This document shows, piece by piece, positions 32,621-44,367 of a DNA stretch of 64,000 nucleotides. The number at the start of each line of letters is the position of its first letter. Position 1 is the stretch's first letter. The stretch covers positions 496,001 to 560,000 of the forward strand of contig OZ237756.1 of NCBI GenBank assembly GCA_965178125.1, in the 5' to 3' direction. A model generated the notes under the pieces. That model was given only the letters and a program-made list of their open reading frames with translations. It was not told the DNA's origin and did no database searches. This DNA comes from Bilabrum cf. latius (lineage: Eukaryota; Bigyra: Bicosoecida; Bigyra; Bicosoecida). The translations under genes were made by a program, and so were the position numbers.

Positions 32621-33549
32621 TCACGACCGGAGAGCTGCCAGGCGAGCCGCCAAACTAGAGGCCACGCTGCCCCCACCTGACCCACCCGACGCTGCTCCTC
32701 CCCCAGCACCTCCACCGGCACCACCTGCGGACGACCCCCCTTCATCCCCTCCCCCTGACGGTGGTTTCGGGGGTCCTCCGGCTGCGACCGGCATGGCCGC
32801 GGCGGGATCTGCGGCGGCGGGGGCAGCAGTCCCAACGGCACCAGGAACGGCCATGCCCGCGAATTCGTCCTTCAGTGCCAGATCGTTCTCCGCCGCGACT
32901 TGCTGGATGAGCCCGTGGACCTCATCCTCCGGCGTGCTCGTCGCGGCGCTCCCCGCCATGGCCGATTCCATGTAGGAGGAGCGCACGTCCAAATCGTCGA
33001 ACTGCTCCTCGAACTTTTCCATCGTCTTGGAGATGCTGGAGGGGTCCATTGTCTGCATCAAATAAAGACAAGAAGAATGGACATACTAACATATCGTCGG
33101 AGAGGCAGGGTATAGCAAGCTGAGCAGTCTTGACGCGGACACTGTCCGACTGCGCAAATACTCACCGTCAACACGGTATCCATGCCCTTTGTCACGCTTT
33201 GCATCGCCTTGGTGATTGCATTCATTCTGAGAGCCTAATCCACTCTTGAGGCCACAGCTTCTATTCTCGATGCCATACGGATCATGTCTAGTGACTGGTT
33301 CTTTGCTCGAATCGCGTTCATGGCATGAATCTTGGCTACCTCCGGTCGCCCTTTCTTGATGGCATCTGCTACCTTCTTTTCCTCCTTCTTCTAGTCTTTA
33401 GAGAGCTTCTTGCTCTGGCGTTGCATCTGCGGTCTTTGTGGCACGAATCCAGGCAAGAGTATCGCTATGCAGAGACGCTCGACATAGCCTAATCCAACCC
33501 AATGCGTGGTATGATTAATACACCTTACGGATTTTGCGGTAAATTTCAT
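32621..33549 (-). CDS. CHMP1: CHMP1 / Did2 (ESCRT-III regulator)
   Basis: CHMP1 recruits Vps4 to ESCRT-III filaments in membrane scission. There are three exons, all phase 0: 33549-33529 (MKFTAKS), 33426-33166 and 33052-32621, with introns of 102 and 113 nt. Family signatures are MASRIEAVASRVDQALRM, ITKAMQSVTKGMDTVL, MEKFEEQFDDLDVRSSYME and TPEDEVHGLIQQVA. The C-terminal MIT-interacting motif is intact (SLAARLAALRS, stop TGA). TAGs in KDQKK and VDQAL read as Gln. A Gly/Pro/Ala insert of about 70 residues precedes the last helix. Typical CHMP1 proteins are about 200 residues; this one is 237. Family members usually have two or three residues before LKFTAK, so a tiny upstream exon may be missing. 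Confidence 0.93.
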
Positions 33550-34297
33550 GTTGAAAAGCGTTGCTGCGGTAAGACCCGAGGGGTGCAAAGCGAACACAGC
33601 TGGCATACCGTCGCAGAGGAGCGAAAGTAGGTCCGTCGCGCGAGAACAAGCACCATTTATCATAATATAGACCAATAGCTTACTTTCCATGGCACGACTC
33701 ATGATTGTATCGCTGTTTTGTGTCAAGCCTCTGTGAGCCCAGCCTAGGCCCTAGCCAGGCAACCGGCCCACGAAACCGCGAGTGCATTTCGCGGACCTTT
33801 CGGAGAGAGGCGGCAGTGGGTACACCGGTGATCGGCGACGAAACCGGGCTGAGTCCCGTATTCACAACAACTTCACCACTTACACATATAATCATAGCAT
33901 ATCAAATCCCATCCGGCCTGGGGCCGCATTGGATCCTGCCCATTGCTCGGTCCCGTGCATGCCCCCATCTCTCTGCGGCGCAAGTCGGGCCTTGTTCCCT
34001 CCAGTATTCGCGCAAGTCAGGCCTTGTTCCCTCCAGTATTCGCGCAAGTCGGGCCTTGTTCCCTCCAGTATTCGCGCAAGTCAGGCCTTGTTCCATCCGG
34101 GCTTCGCGCAAGTGTCCTCGAAAGCTCGCTTCATTGCACCCTGTACTGCACCATCGCAACTATGTCGAGCACTCTCATCTAGCATCTAGTCTAACATATT
34201 CGCGCACTCGTCATGCTCTGCAGGCACTGCTGCCTCCAGAAGAGACACCATCGGTCGGCTCCCATCCTCCAGACTTGCACTGACCGCATTCGTTCAT
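33550..34297. other. Intergenic region with a 32-bp tandem repeat
   Basis: 748 bases between CHMP1 and the coiled-coil gene, with a 4-unit tandem repeat (33979-34110). Plus-strand open frames here follow the repeat and have no protein features. The coiled-coil gene ends at 34298, so its 3' UTR also lies here. Confidence 0.6.
33979..34110. repeat. 32-bp tandem repeat, about four units
   Basis: Unit CGCAAGTCRGGCCTTGTTCC plus CTCCAGTATTCG, starting near 33979, 34011, 34043 and 34075. Units alternate GGG and AGG at one position (a 64-bp higher-order period), and the last unit is degraded. Confidence 0.9.
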
Positions 34298-37200
34298 TCA
34301 CGCATCGCGCACGAACTCCTCCAGAACCACGGACATTTCCTGGAGACGTCCGAGCAGCTTCTCCCGCTCCTCTGCCCAACCTTGCCTGGCGCCCGCGGCA
34401 CCGTCCTCACGTGCCTCACGGACCTGCTCCGATCGGATTTCACCGGCCCGCCTCAACTCGTCCCGGAGCCCCTCGACCCTGCCCCGCAGAGTTGCGACCT
34501 CTTGCTCCAGAGCACTTGCTCGGTCCCGGGACTCTTCCAGCGCTCGTCTGCTCACTCCCGATTCTTGCCTGGCAGCGGCGGCCGACTGCTTGGCTGCTTC
34601 CACGGCCGCTTTCGCTTCTCGGCTCGCTTGCTCCGCTGCCTCCCTCAGCTGCTCCAGCCCGCGGACCGCCGCCCGCTGCTCCGATCGGATGGTCGCGTTC
34701 CGCTCTGACGCCTCACGGCACCGAGCGCGCTCCGAGTCCAGGTCTTGCTCCAGGGCTCTGATCCGATCCTCCTGCGATTTGATCCGATCCTGCAGCGCCG
34801 CCGACTGGGCTGCGTGCGACCCTGCCTCTGCCGCCTTGGTCGCAAGCTCCTCCCTCTCCTGCGCCCACCGCGCCTGTTCCCTGGCATACCTCGCCTCGGT
34901 CGATCGGAGCTGCTCCTTTGCGTGTCTGACGTCACTCTCAGAGGTGGCCAAAGTTGCTCGGCACCCTGCCAGCTCCTCCTAAAGTTCCGCAACGCGGCGC
35001 CGCAGCCTGCCAGCCTCTGCTGCAAAGGTGCCGGTGAGTCCGTCGGGGAACAAGGAGCTTTGATGCGCGGCGCCGGTTCCGCTACGCCTCTAGCCGTGCC
35101 CGCGTTCCTGCCCCGAATGCAGTTTTGTGGAGCGAGGTGGAGGTGCGGAGGCTGATAGGTCTGCGGCATGACTGGATCCAAAGAGAGCTGCGTCTCTCTC
35201 GTCGGCGACTGGGTGGGTAAACCGGCAAGAGGATCCAGATCCCCCTGGATCGCTCATCGTTTGCACAGCGCTGCTCTTGGATGCCTACCTCAGATCGCCC
35301 CGCATCGCCTCGAGCAGCTGCTCCGCTTGTTCCCTCCTGCCCCTCTCCGCCTCTGTCGCGCGCCCCGCTGCCCTCGTCCTCGCCTTCTAACGGTCCAGCT
35401 CCTCACTCGTCACACGGAGCTCCTCACTCGTCACACGGAGTTCCTCCCGGGCTGTCTTGAGCTGCTCCTTGAGCGCATCGGCTTCGTGCTCCGCTCTGCG
35501 GCGGGCACGTTCCGATTCCTGACGGGTTGCAGCCGCGGCCTCTGCTTCGTCCCTCAGCGCCTGGGACTCCTCGCGGGCGGCCTGCAGCCGGGCCTCCAGC
35601 GACTCGCAGTTGGTCGCAAATCGGGACTCCGTGGCGCGCGCGCTCTGCTCCGCAGCGGCTGCCTGCGACTCGGAATCGGAAAGCTACCTGCGAAGCGATT
35701 CTGCGACGTCCTCCGAAGCACTTGCTCGGCGCCTCTCCTGCTCGCACTCCCGGTTGGCCTGCTCTAGATCCGACTGGAGATGCTCGATGGTCCTCCGTGA
35801 GGCATCGTGCGCTCGATCGGAGCTCTCCTCGAACCGACTCCTGAGTCGCTCCGACTCCTCCCTGGCTTCCCGCGCAGCTGACTGCGCCGCAGATTCTGCC
35901 TCACGGGTCGATCGGAGCTAGGCGGCAGCCTCCCGCAACTGCTCCGTGCAATGCCTCACCCGCTGCTCCGATCGGATCGCGTCCTGCCGCAGCCTTTCCG
36001 TCTCCTCCCGCAAGTCCTCGTTCTCGGCTCGGAGCCCTTCGATGATGTTGGTGTGACGAGCGAGCAGACCCACGGCAGTGTGACGAGTGCCAGTGGATGC
36101 CCCATGGCGTGGGTGCGACCGCACACGTGGCGATACCCTTCCATCATCCAACTGCCTGCCAACATCGCGGTGAAGACGATCTGGAGCCTGGCCACGCCCA
36201 GCCCGGCTTGGCTGTGGCCATTGGCTGTCCTTGTCCGTGTCGCTGTGGACCCGTCTCCATGCATCACCCTCCTCCTCTTCGTCACCAGTGTTGTCCTTGG
36301 TATGCTGCTACACAGTGGTCTTCTCCTTTTTCTTATTCCTCCTCCTCCTCCTCTTCAGGTAGCTCCCCCACAGGTCATCGTTAAGAACCAGGGCCCGTCG
36401 GAACCCGCCGCCGCTGGCCTCGAGCGGGGCTCCCTGAAATTGCGCGGCGCCTGTGGTTCCGCTATAGCGTGATGGCGACTCACCGCTCAGTTCTGTCGTT
36501 TCCTGCTGCTTGCTCTCTTCGTTGTGTGACGAGTGCGACAGACGGCGGCTCCTGGGCGGCAGTGCCTCCTCCTCCTCCTCCTCCTCCACACTGGACGATC
36601 GCGATCGACGCCCGAAACCCCGGCCTGCTGCGTTTCCTATCCTGCTTGCAGCCGTGATGGCCCCGATCCCGATGCGCATGCCGCCCTGCCCCTCCTCCCG
36701 CCCGTGCTGCATTCCATGTCCCTGTCCCTGTCCCTGGGCCCGGGACGTGCTCCTGCTCCTGCTCCTGCTATTGCTATTGCTCCTGCTATTGCCGGTGTAC
36801 CCAGGCGATTGCCCATCGTCGGCCACGGGGCCGGTGGAGGAGCGAGACCAGGGCGAGCGCCTGTTCCGATTTTGGGAAGGGCGGTTTTGGGGAGCTTCAA
36901 AGGACTCGGAGCCGGAACTGCTGCCGGCGCGGGCGGCGCCGCGTGACTGGATCGGCCGCTCGTGGCGAGGCGGTGAGGTTCCGCTGCTGGCCATGCCCTC
37001 CGGCGCCGCGGCGAGCAGTCGTGCTGCCACGGGAAGCGGAACATCAGCTGCCATGGTCTCTGCGATTGAGGCATCGATCGGAGCGCGCTGCTCGCCGGCC
37101 AGGCGCATCAGCCGCTGCTGCCTGCGCCGTTGGAGGCCGGGTGAGCGGACCGACGAAGAAGCTCGCATTGCAGCGAGACTGCCACGATTAGAAGATGCTG

Positions 37201-37498
37201 ACGACTTGTGGGTAGCACCGTCATCGTCATCGCTGACCTCCGGGCTCATGCCACTGTCGGCAGCGGTGATGACAGCTGCTTGGCGCAAGAAACGAGCGGA
37301 GATTCCAGAGCTGCTCAGCATGGATGCACCGAGTCTTCGGGGGATGCCAACTGGCAAAGTGTCATCCAGACCACGTTGTATGCCAACGTGGTCGTCATCG
37401 ATGCTAGATTGAAGCCAGGATGAACTCTCATGACTACGTCCGGTTCGCATGGCCTTGCTCGCTTGCTGTCTGCGAAGCACGCGGTCGACCGCTGACAT
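34298..37498 (-). CDS. Large coiled-coil protein with disordered N-terminus
   Basis: 1066 residues in one exon when TAG is Gln (TAGs near 36308, 35918, 35684, 35390, 35259, 35091, 34981), stop TGA. The first 400 residues are Ser/Arg/Gly-rich with a basic run (LKRRRRRNKKKEK). From about residue 470 a long heptad-rich coiled coil begins (RAENEDLREETERLRQDAIR, EQVREAREDG). It is broken by a non-helical Gly/Ser segment of about 100 residues (35000-35260) and then resumes (ERAQ-type Arg/Glu/Ala heptads) to the end. A 21-bp duplication gives EELRVTS twice. A structural role (cytoskeletal or tethering) is likely; no named family can be claimed. The neighbours CHMP1 and TMED are membrane-traffic genes. 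Confidence 0.8.
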
Positions 37499-37891
37499 CT
37501 GCTAGCGTGCTAGTCTGCGTTTGCATGTAAGCAAGCAGTTATAGCACTTTGCGTTCCATTAATGCGAACACATCTTGGGTAGCGGTTTAAACGACCATTG
37601 ACTCGATGATACATTATCAGGTACTCATGGCAATAATGCTCACGTATTCTGCGCGCAATGCAGAGTTGAGGGATATAAGTATTCACGTTTACTGGCTCAG
37701 TTCGAATTTGATACTAAATGCGTACACAACTAGGCCTGACCCCACCATTCGTCGGCAGGCCAAGCAATCGTCATCATTCCAGCGGATGCAGACTGCAAGT
37801 GGTCCACCCAAGCGCGTGCGCCGCACCCTTGCCTAGTAGTGCCTACGTAATCATGCCACTATGCACCAAGCAAACATCTCAATGCCCACGC
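37499..37891. other. Intergenic region between the coiled-coil gene start and the TMED 3' end
   Basis: 393 bases, more AT-rich in its first 200. It holds the promoter of the coiled-coil gene and the TMED 3' UTR. Nothing else is seen. Confidence 0.5.
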
Positions 37892-39359
37892 TCACACACC
37901 CCGCCGCTGGTGCGGCACGGTGGTCGATCCGAAACCGCGGAACCCGCCCCCAACTCCAACCGCACCGCCACTCCCCCCGCCTGCACCCAAACCGCCCGGC
38001 CCAGGCCTCTGCGGCTGCTACTGCTACTGCTATACACTCGGCCTGCCTCCAAGCCCAACCATCCCAGCCAGGCCCCCAGCCCCGACCCCGCCCCTAGCAC
38101 CCCCCATCCCACCCCCTCCGATACCTCCCCCCATCCCGGGACGCTTCGCCCCCACTCCACCGGTGGACTGGCCAAAGCCGCCGATCCCCATCCCCATCCC
38201 CGACCCAAACCCCCCGCCACCGCCACCGCTGCTTCCCCCGAACCTGGCCCCCGACCCGCCCTTGGTAGTGGGCAGCAGAGCGGACATGGGCCCGCCGGGC
38301 AGCTGCACAAAGTGCCGGACCAGGAGCAGCTGACCCACGGCAATGACGATCACAACGAGCACCTCGATCCCGGTGAGCCAACCCACCCTCCCGTTGTTGG
38401 TGTCGATCGTCTCCATGTGCCTCTGTTCCCTGTCCCTGTGCAGCATCTGCTTGGTGACCACCTTGCTGAGGCTCGCGTGGATCCTCTCCGTCATGCCCTT
38501 CATCTTGGAGACGTGCTCTGGCTCCTCCCCTCTCTTGACCCGGTTCAGCTCGTCCTGAGAGGAGGATGGTGACCCGGACAGCCGGCTGGACCGGATCGTG
38601 AGCTCGAAATCCACCACTTTCGCAGTCCAACGACTCATGGTGTTGTCGAAGCAGAACGAGTAGGTCCCGTCGCGATTCGCCGTGATGCTCGTTCCCTGCG
38701 TTGCGTACATATGTGACACGGCAAATACGGGCAGCTTTGTGTGCGTACAACTGGATGTAGGATTCGCAGGGCCTTCATTTGGGCTGTGGAATGCAACCGA
38801 AGCAGCTGAGCGTGCCCAAGAGGATACGCGCTCCGAAAGGAACATTGTAGCATAACATCGCGCAATACTGTATCGCACCTTCTTCAGCAAAGTTCCGACG
38901 ATAGCTCCGGTAGACTCGTCAATGTTGGAGAAGAGCAGCTTGTCGTACATGAGGCTACCGCTGGGATCTCCAACCTGCGCGCTCCGAAACAAGGCGTAGC
39001 GATCCAATCACCGGTGGATTATGCATAAACGCAGTGTATTTGCGTAAGGATCGCATCCTTACTTTCATTCGAATATCAAGCTTGCCGCCCCGAACCACAA
39101 CCATCCGCGGGTCGGCAGAGTCGCCCATTTTCAAGTCAAAATAGAGGCAGTCCTCGACTCTCGGCTCTACCTGCAATAGTATCCAATATGATTGGTTTGT
39201 GTGTTAGCAAGGCGCTGGGGCGAGTTGCAGAGATGGCTTGCAGTTGGCATCCGTTCGAAGCACCGCACTCCTTACCTAAAACTTTAACCTCTCAGCAATC
39301 TAGCCTGCCATGGCAGTTCCGAAAAGAACAAACATTGCACATAGCAACGGGATATACAT
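37892..39359 (-). CDS. p24/TMED cargo receptor with a long Gly-rich C-terminal tail
   Basis: p24 proteins cycle between ER and Golgi as cargo receptors. There are four exons, all phase 0: 39359-39276 (signal peptide MYIPLLCAMFVLFGTAMA), 39170-39063, 38974-38879 and 38695-37892; total 363 residues. The GOLD domain has VEDCLYFDL, VVRGGKLDIRMK, VGDPSGSLMYDK and YSFCFDNTMSRWTAKVV with the two conserved Cys. A coiled-coil region and one membrane segment follow (WLTGIEVLVVIVIAVGQLLL). Instead of a 10-15 residue tail with FF/KKxx signals, there is a tail of about 115 residues rich in Gly, with a run of five Gln, three of them TAG-coded (38030-38020). Stop TGA. TAG also encodes Gln in the signal-peptide exon. 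Confidence 0.9.
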
Positions 39360-39741
39360 GATCACGATTGTAATAGGAAAGTTTGGCAGGAACGGTGAGA
39401 AATACAGAATTGTTGCCTCGGCGAAGTAGCGCGTTATTTTAGACAAGTTCGTCGAACTGCAACGGACGGGTACTTGAGCGAAATACTCGGATCTTGCCGG
39501 CTAGAGCATCGTCTGGTGAATTTAAAGTTGACATGGACTCCGTAGATCTGGTCCCGGGATGCGTGGCGTGAGTGATCTACCAGGTTTTGGGCTTGGTGAT
39601 CCAGTTGCACACAATGGTGCGACCCATGTAGCGCTGTCCACCTGCCATTTTTATGCTGCTGTCCGCAGGGTCGATATCGAGGTGGATGAAGAGCAGTACG
39701 GCAGGGGGGAGCAGGCGAACTGCTGCCTTTGCGTATGCTAG
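39360..39741. promoter_or_regulatory. Divergent intergenic region TMED / PTEN
   Basis: About 380 bases. It contains the TMED promoter and probably the first exon of PTEN: an ATG near 39534 gives MDSVDLVPGCVA before a GTGAGT donor, but the phase does not fit the next exon as I read it. Confidence 0.5.
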
Positions 39742-40560
39742 TGCTCCTGCTTTCGACGATTGGTCTCGCTCAAGAAGCGGCGGTTCTTTGCACCCACAAC
39801 CGACCTGGACTTGACCTATATAACAAATAGAATCATTGCTGTTGGATTTCCCTCGGTGGGCTGCGAAGCTTGCTATCGCAATCCTGCATCCGCCATGTCT
39901 TCGTTTCTGCACGCCAGGCATCCAACTCGCTCGCTCGTTTTCAACCTCTGCCTGGAGGACAGCAGGGGATACGGACCCGATCGGCTGCCGAACCAGAAGA
40001 TCTGCAGAATTGGTTTCATCGATCATAACCCGCCTCGCCTGGAACAGTTCGAAGCGTTCCACTCCACAGCCGACACCTGGCTTCGAATGGACCCCCGACG
40101 GATCATTGCAGTGCACTGCAAGGCGGGCAAGGGCAGGACTGGAACGATGATCGTTGCGTACCTGGTGCACTGCGGTGCGTTTGCATCCAACGTGGACGAC
40201 TGCCTCCAGTACTACGGCTGGAGGAGGCACACCAAGGGGAGCGGGGTGACCATCCCCAGCCAGCAGCGGTTCGTGCGCTACAGTGCGATGCAGTCTGCCT
40301 GCATGCGGTGGTTCATGGCATTCAAAGCAAAGCAGCAATAGGCACAGGAAACTCAGGGTGCAGCGCACGATAGTGCAGCGCACGACAGCGCAATCGAGGA
40401 GATGGATGGTGAAATGCCAGGAGAGGTGCACCCCGTCACCATGCACGGTTCGCTGGGCGGGCGAAGGTTCTCTGCACCCCCTGGAAGGGTGGTCCGAAGC
40501 AAGTTGTCTCTTCTCGGTACAGGGACTCATGCCGGCACCGGGGCAGTGCCAGCGCTGCCG

Positions 40561-40601
<41 letters not shown>

Positions 40602-43600
40602 GGCTGCTGGGGGGGATCCGGTTGGGGGATAGGGATAGGGATAGGGTTCGGGTTTGGGTGTCATCACGGGGGGCGCTCTGGGCACAGGTGCATCGCACGG
40701 TGGTGCAGGGGCGTCGGTCCTGTAGTCCCCGGGGACCGTTGTGTCCGATGTGCCGGGGGCCAGCGCACTCGTCACACCCAGGCCATTGTTCTCCTCGGCC
40801 CCCTCTTCCGCCGGTGGAAATGGCACCAACCCATCCAGCGCCATCGGTGCTTCCGTGGTGGTGTTCCAGATAGGTTTCGCAGGGAACATGAGCGGCGCCG
40901 CGCGATCGCAAGGTGGGGTCCAGTAGATCTAGGTACACGCCAACTAGGCTCAGGTGGAGCATCCGTCCCTATCCCTGTCGGTGACTCCGCTCGTGAAAGG
41001 GAAGGGGCAAGGGTAGATGCAGGGGCAGGGGCAGAGGTTGTCTGACTCGATACACGACGATGACCATCCGGCCCATGAAGTGGATGCTCCAAGCATTCGA
41101 GAAGAAGAACAGGAACAGGAGCAGGGGCTAGTGACCGGTTCTGGTGATGGTGCTGGCGCCGGGGCCGGGGCCGGGGCCGGGGCTGGTGCTAGTTAGGACG
41201 AGGGTGTATTGGGCGACAAGAATGGTGCCACCACTAGCGGCGGACATGGCGAAGATCGTGAAGACGAGGACAAGGTGGTGCTGCTGGAGGCAGACTCTGA
41301 GGCCGAGGGCACCACGCCGTCCGGAATCAATAATCATCTCAGCCCCACGCACGACGGTGACGCCGACCCGCGCGACAGTGCGATGCACCTCGACCTGGTC
41401 ATGCCTTCACTCCCCGCGATGCCCCCCAGAACCCACCGGTGGATGCTGCCGCTCACTGGATCCAGGCACGGCATCGCCGCGGACCCCCACATGGTCGCAT
41501 CCTCCAAGGTGGAGGTACTCGGAATCGGAATCAGCGGGGCCCCGACGGCGTGCCGCAAGGCCGCCAAAGAGCAAGCTGGAAGCACCGACCCCGGCCCGAA
41601 GCTCATGGCTAGGTGCACGGACTGGTACGGCAGGGTGCATTTCGACTCTGGCAATCTGACGGGTGAGGAGGGGACTGCCTTGGAGGTTGCAACCGGTGAG
41701 CCGGCCGCTGTGGAGGATGGGGGCTGGCCCGGTGTGGTCTCACGGGCTTCTAGAGCATCTGCTAGCGGCGATCCCCCCAGCTAGCGGGCTGGGCATGGGT
41801 CATCATCTGGGTCAGCAGCGGCAAATGCTGGACTGGTGACCCGGCTAGCGAGCTGGGAAGGAGACACGGAAGGTGCACCGCATGGCAGTGCTAGTGATCA
41901 CCGAGATGGAGTAGGTGGTTCGGCTCCGAATGGTAGCGGGTGGGTGTCACTCCGTCCTCAGAGTGACCCCGAGATCGTGTCCAGAATGACTCCGAGAGCC
42001 CTCGCCAAAGCTGGCATCCTCACACCGGGCGGCCATGATATCGGAACCAAGACAGGCTCCGCGCCTACCGGCAGAGATATCGTTTCATTGGATTCCGGAC
42101 GATCCCTGCCAGCGGGATCGCTATCCGGAGTGAAAATTGGATCGCAGGGAAGGCCATCAGCCAGCAAGGTGCAGAAGATGCTTGGGATCGAACTTGCAAC
42201 CGGGGATAGGAGTAGTATGCTCCGACGGGAAAGTGCCAAGATCTCAGTGGGCGCTGGTGCTGTGAGTGTCGCTCACAGTGCAACAATTGATGCTGATGAA
42301 GATGGTGGTGCAGCCGGTGCAGGTGAGTGGTAGGGGCCAGGTGCTGCAAAGCAGGTGTCACCCGGGGGGGCACGGTTCTGGCAAGAAGAGGATAGCGGTC
42401 TAGACGAGGCAACCAGGGAACAAGGTCTATAGAACCTTCGCGAAGCCATCGTGAGGTCCCTGGGCGACGAGTGGAAGAGGGTGGTGGGGCATATCGAGGA
42501 TGGGGAGAGTGATGGTCTTTTTAGGGGCACGAGGGCGCGGGCCCTGCTTGCGGGAATCGACCCTGGGAGGCTCCGCGGCGCCTATCCCGGACTGGTGGCC
42601 TTGCGAAACATGTGCCAGAGCGGTCACAGCATCGCACAATCGGATGGAATGGAGACGAGGGTAGGACTGCCTCCGGGAATCGATCTCGCGTCTCGCGGCG
42701 TAGAACCGAGCGGCGTGTGGGGCGACGGTGTGGATCCTCTAGCGCTGCGGCAGAGAGGTGTGACGAGTGATGCAACCAGCGCATCGGTTCGAGTGGCCGG
42801 AGCGGGGCCCAACGGGGTGCAGGGTGCTGCAGCGAGTGCGAAGGATTGTGCCACGTGTGCGTCCCAGAGGCGAAGGGGACGGCGCGGCGACTACATCCCG
42901 CCTGGTTGCTCGATCGAGATGGCCACACTGGGCGGGTCGGGCACCGCAGGTGTGACGAGTGAAGGTACCGCCACCGCGGCTCCTCCCGAGTCCGCCGCCA
43001 GTGCAGCAGCTGCACCTGTAGTCAAAGAGAAGGCATAGATGGAGTCCGGCGCGATGCTCAAGTCGCTGATGGTGCCCCCGAGGGGGGACAAGCGATTCTC
43101 ATCTCCGCCCATGGGTAGGCCGCTAACTGCCAACGACGTCAGGATCGGATGGAGCGCAGAGGCTTCGGGTGGACTGGCCGTCCGCGGCGCGTTCCGGCTG
43201 GCGCTGTACTTTGGGCTGCAGCCGTCCAACGCGAAACGTCTGTGCCACTTGTGGCTGCATTCCGGGCTGCTTCCCTGGCCGGGGTGCGGTCGGGAGTTCG
43301 GTAGTTTATATTCCGAGTCGCATGCAAGGGCAGGGGCGGTGGAGGCGGTGCGGGGCCTGGCGGCGCGGGCCAGGGCGTGTTCCGATTCCGGATCGCTTGG
43401 GGAAGCTGCCGGGGTTGGTGGCATCGTGACTGCTGGGCTCACTCGTCACGGTGCGCTGCTTCCGTCGGATTTGCGCGGTACCAGCGTCCGCGTCACCGGA
43501 TGGAGGCAGGTCAAGCACGAGAGGATCGGGTGGTTTCACGCCACCAAGGAGGACATCGACGAAGCCTGCAAGGACCTGAAGAAAACCGAGAAATTTCCGG

Positions 43601-44169
43601 GAAGCTTCTCGGTGACGGTGCTGTACCGCGGTAGGGTACCGGTTGGGTGGGCTCCGGAGTTTACCGTTGAGTTTGGAAGGGCGCCCAGCGACACCAGGCT
43701 GGCTCAGACGGCTACTTGGGGGCTGGTGCGGCGGGGAGGCGGGGCCCAGGGAACAAAGCACCAGCAGGGAGCGACTGATGATGATGAGGGCAATGAAAGG
43801 TTGGGAGACTCCGGTGGTCCTGTTTCGGGCGCTGCGTTAGGGGAGTCGCCGCGTGGGGGTGCAGCGGGAGCGGGCAAGGCGACTGGTCCTGCCGAGGCTG
43901 GGTTAGCGGTGGCCGGTGGCCAGTCCACCGGTGGAGTCACTGGTCCACGGGTGCGGTACCGTACCGAGGAAGCAGTGTCCGGCAACCGTGTATCGAGTCC
44001 ATCATCTGGTGGTCAAACTGGCCGTGATGGTGACGCGGGTGACGTGGTGCTTGCGTCAGGGGTGGCAGCGGGTGAGACGGGTCACGCTCTCGAGTAGGGT
44101 GGGTCTGCAAGGGGCAGGGCGGATATGGAGGCAGACGGGCTCGGGGAACAACTTGATGATGACGAGTGA
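39742..44169 (+). CDS. PTEN: PTEN-type phosphoinositide 3-phosphatase with a very large insert
   Basis: The open frame runs 39742-44169 (1475 codons with TAG as Gln, stop TGA); the start codon lies in an unresolved upstream exon. The phosphatase domain has DLDLTYITNRIIAVGFP, the WPD-equivalent FIDHNPPRLEQF, the exact PTEN active-site loop HCKAGKGRTGT (Cys at 40117), and GVTIPSQQRFVRY. About 900 low-complexity residues follow, including poly-Ala from a CTG repeat, (GAGAGA), and many TAG-coded Gln. The C2 domain comes at the end: KRLCHLWLHSGLLPW and ATKEDIDEACKDLKKTEKF match the family pattern. PTEN dephosphorylates PIP3 at the membrane. Human PTEN has 403 residues and no insert between the domains. 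Low-complexity residues also interrupt and follow the C2 domain. Confidence 0.9.
40562..40600. repeat. CTG trinucleotide repeat encoding poly-Ala in PTEN
   Basis: About 13 uninterrupted CTG units, read as GCT in frame. This is a likely length-variable site. Confidence 0.9.
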
Positions 44170-44367
44170 ACCTCGAGCGGCTTGCCGAAGAAGCGACATA
44201 CTAGATCTAGCGATTTGATTCTTTCCTTGCACACGCTCTCGGCTTGTTTCAACACTAACATGCGTCTACATTTGCAAAATCGGACACTGGTCGAAAAGAC
44301 GGCCGTGCTGCAATGCACTGCAAGCACTCTCCAGATCCACGGCGATCATCATGATTGGGCGCGCTCG

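Noticed and set aside
33979-34110. CRISPR-like array
   Set aside because: The 32-bp units are directly adjacent without spacers; it is a simple tandem repeat in a eukaryotic intergenic region.
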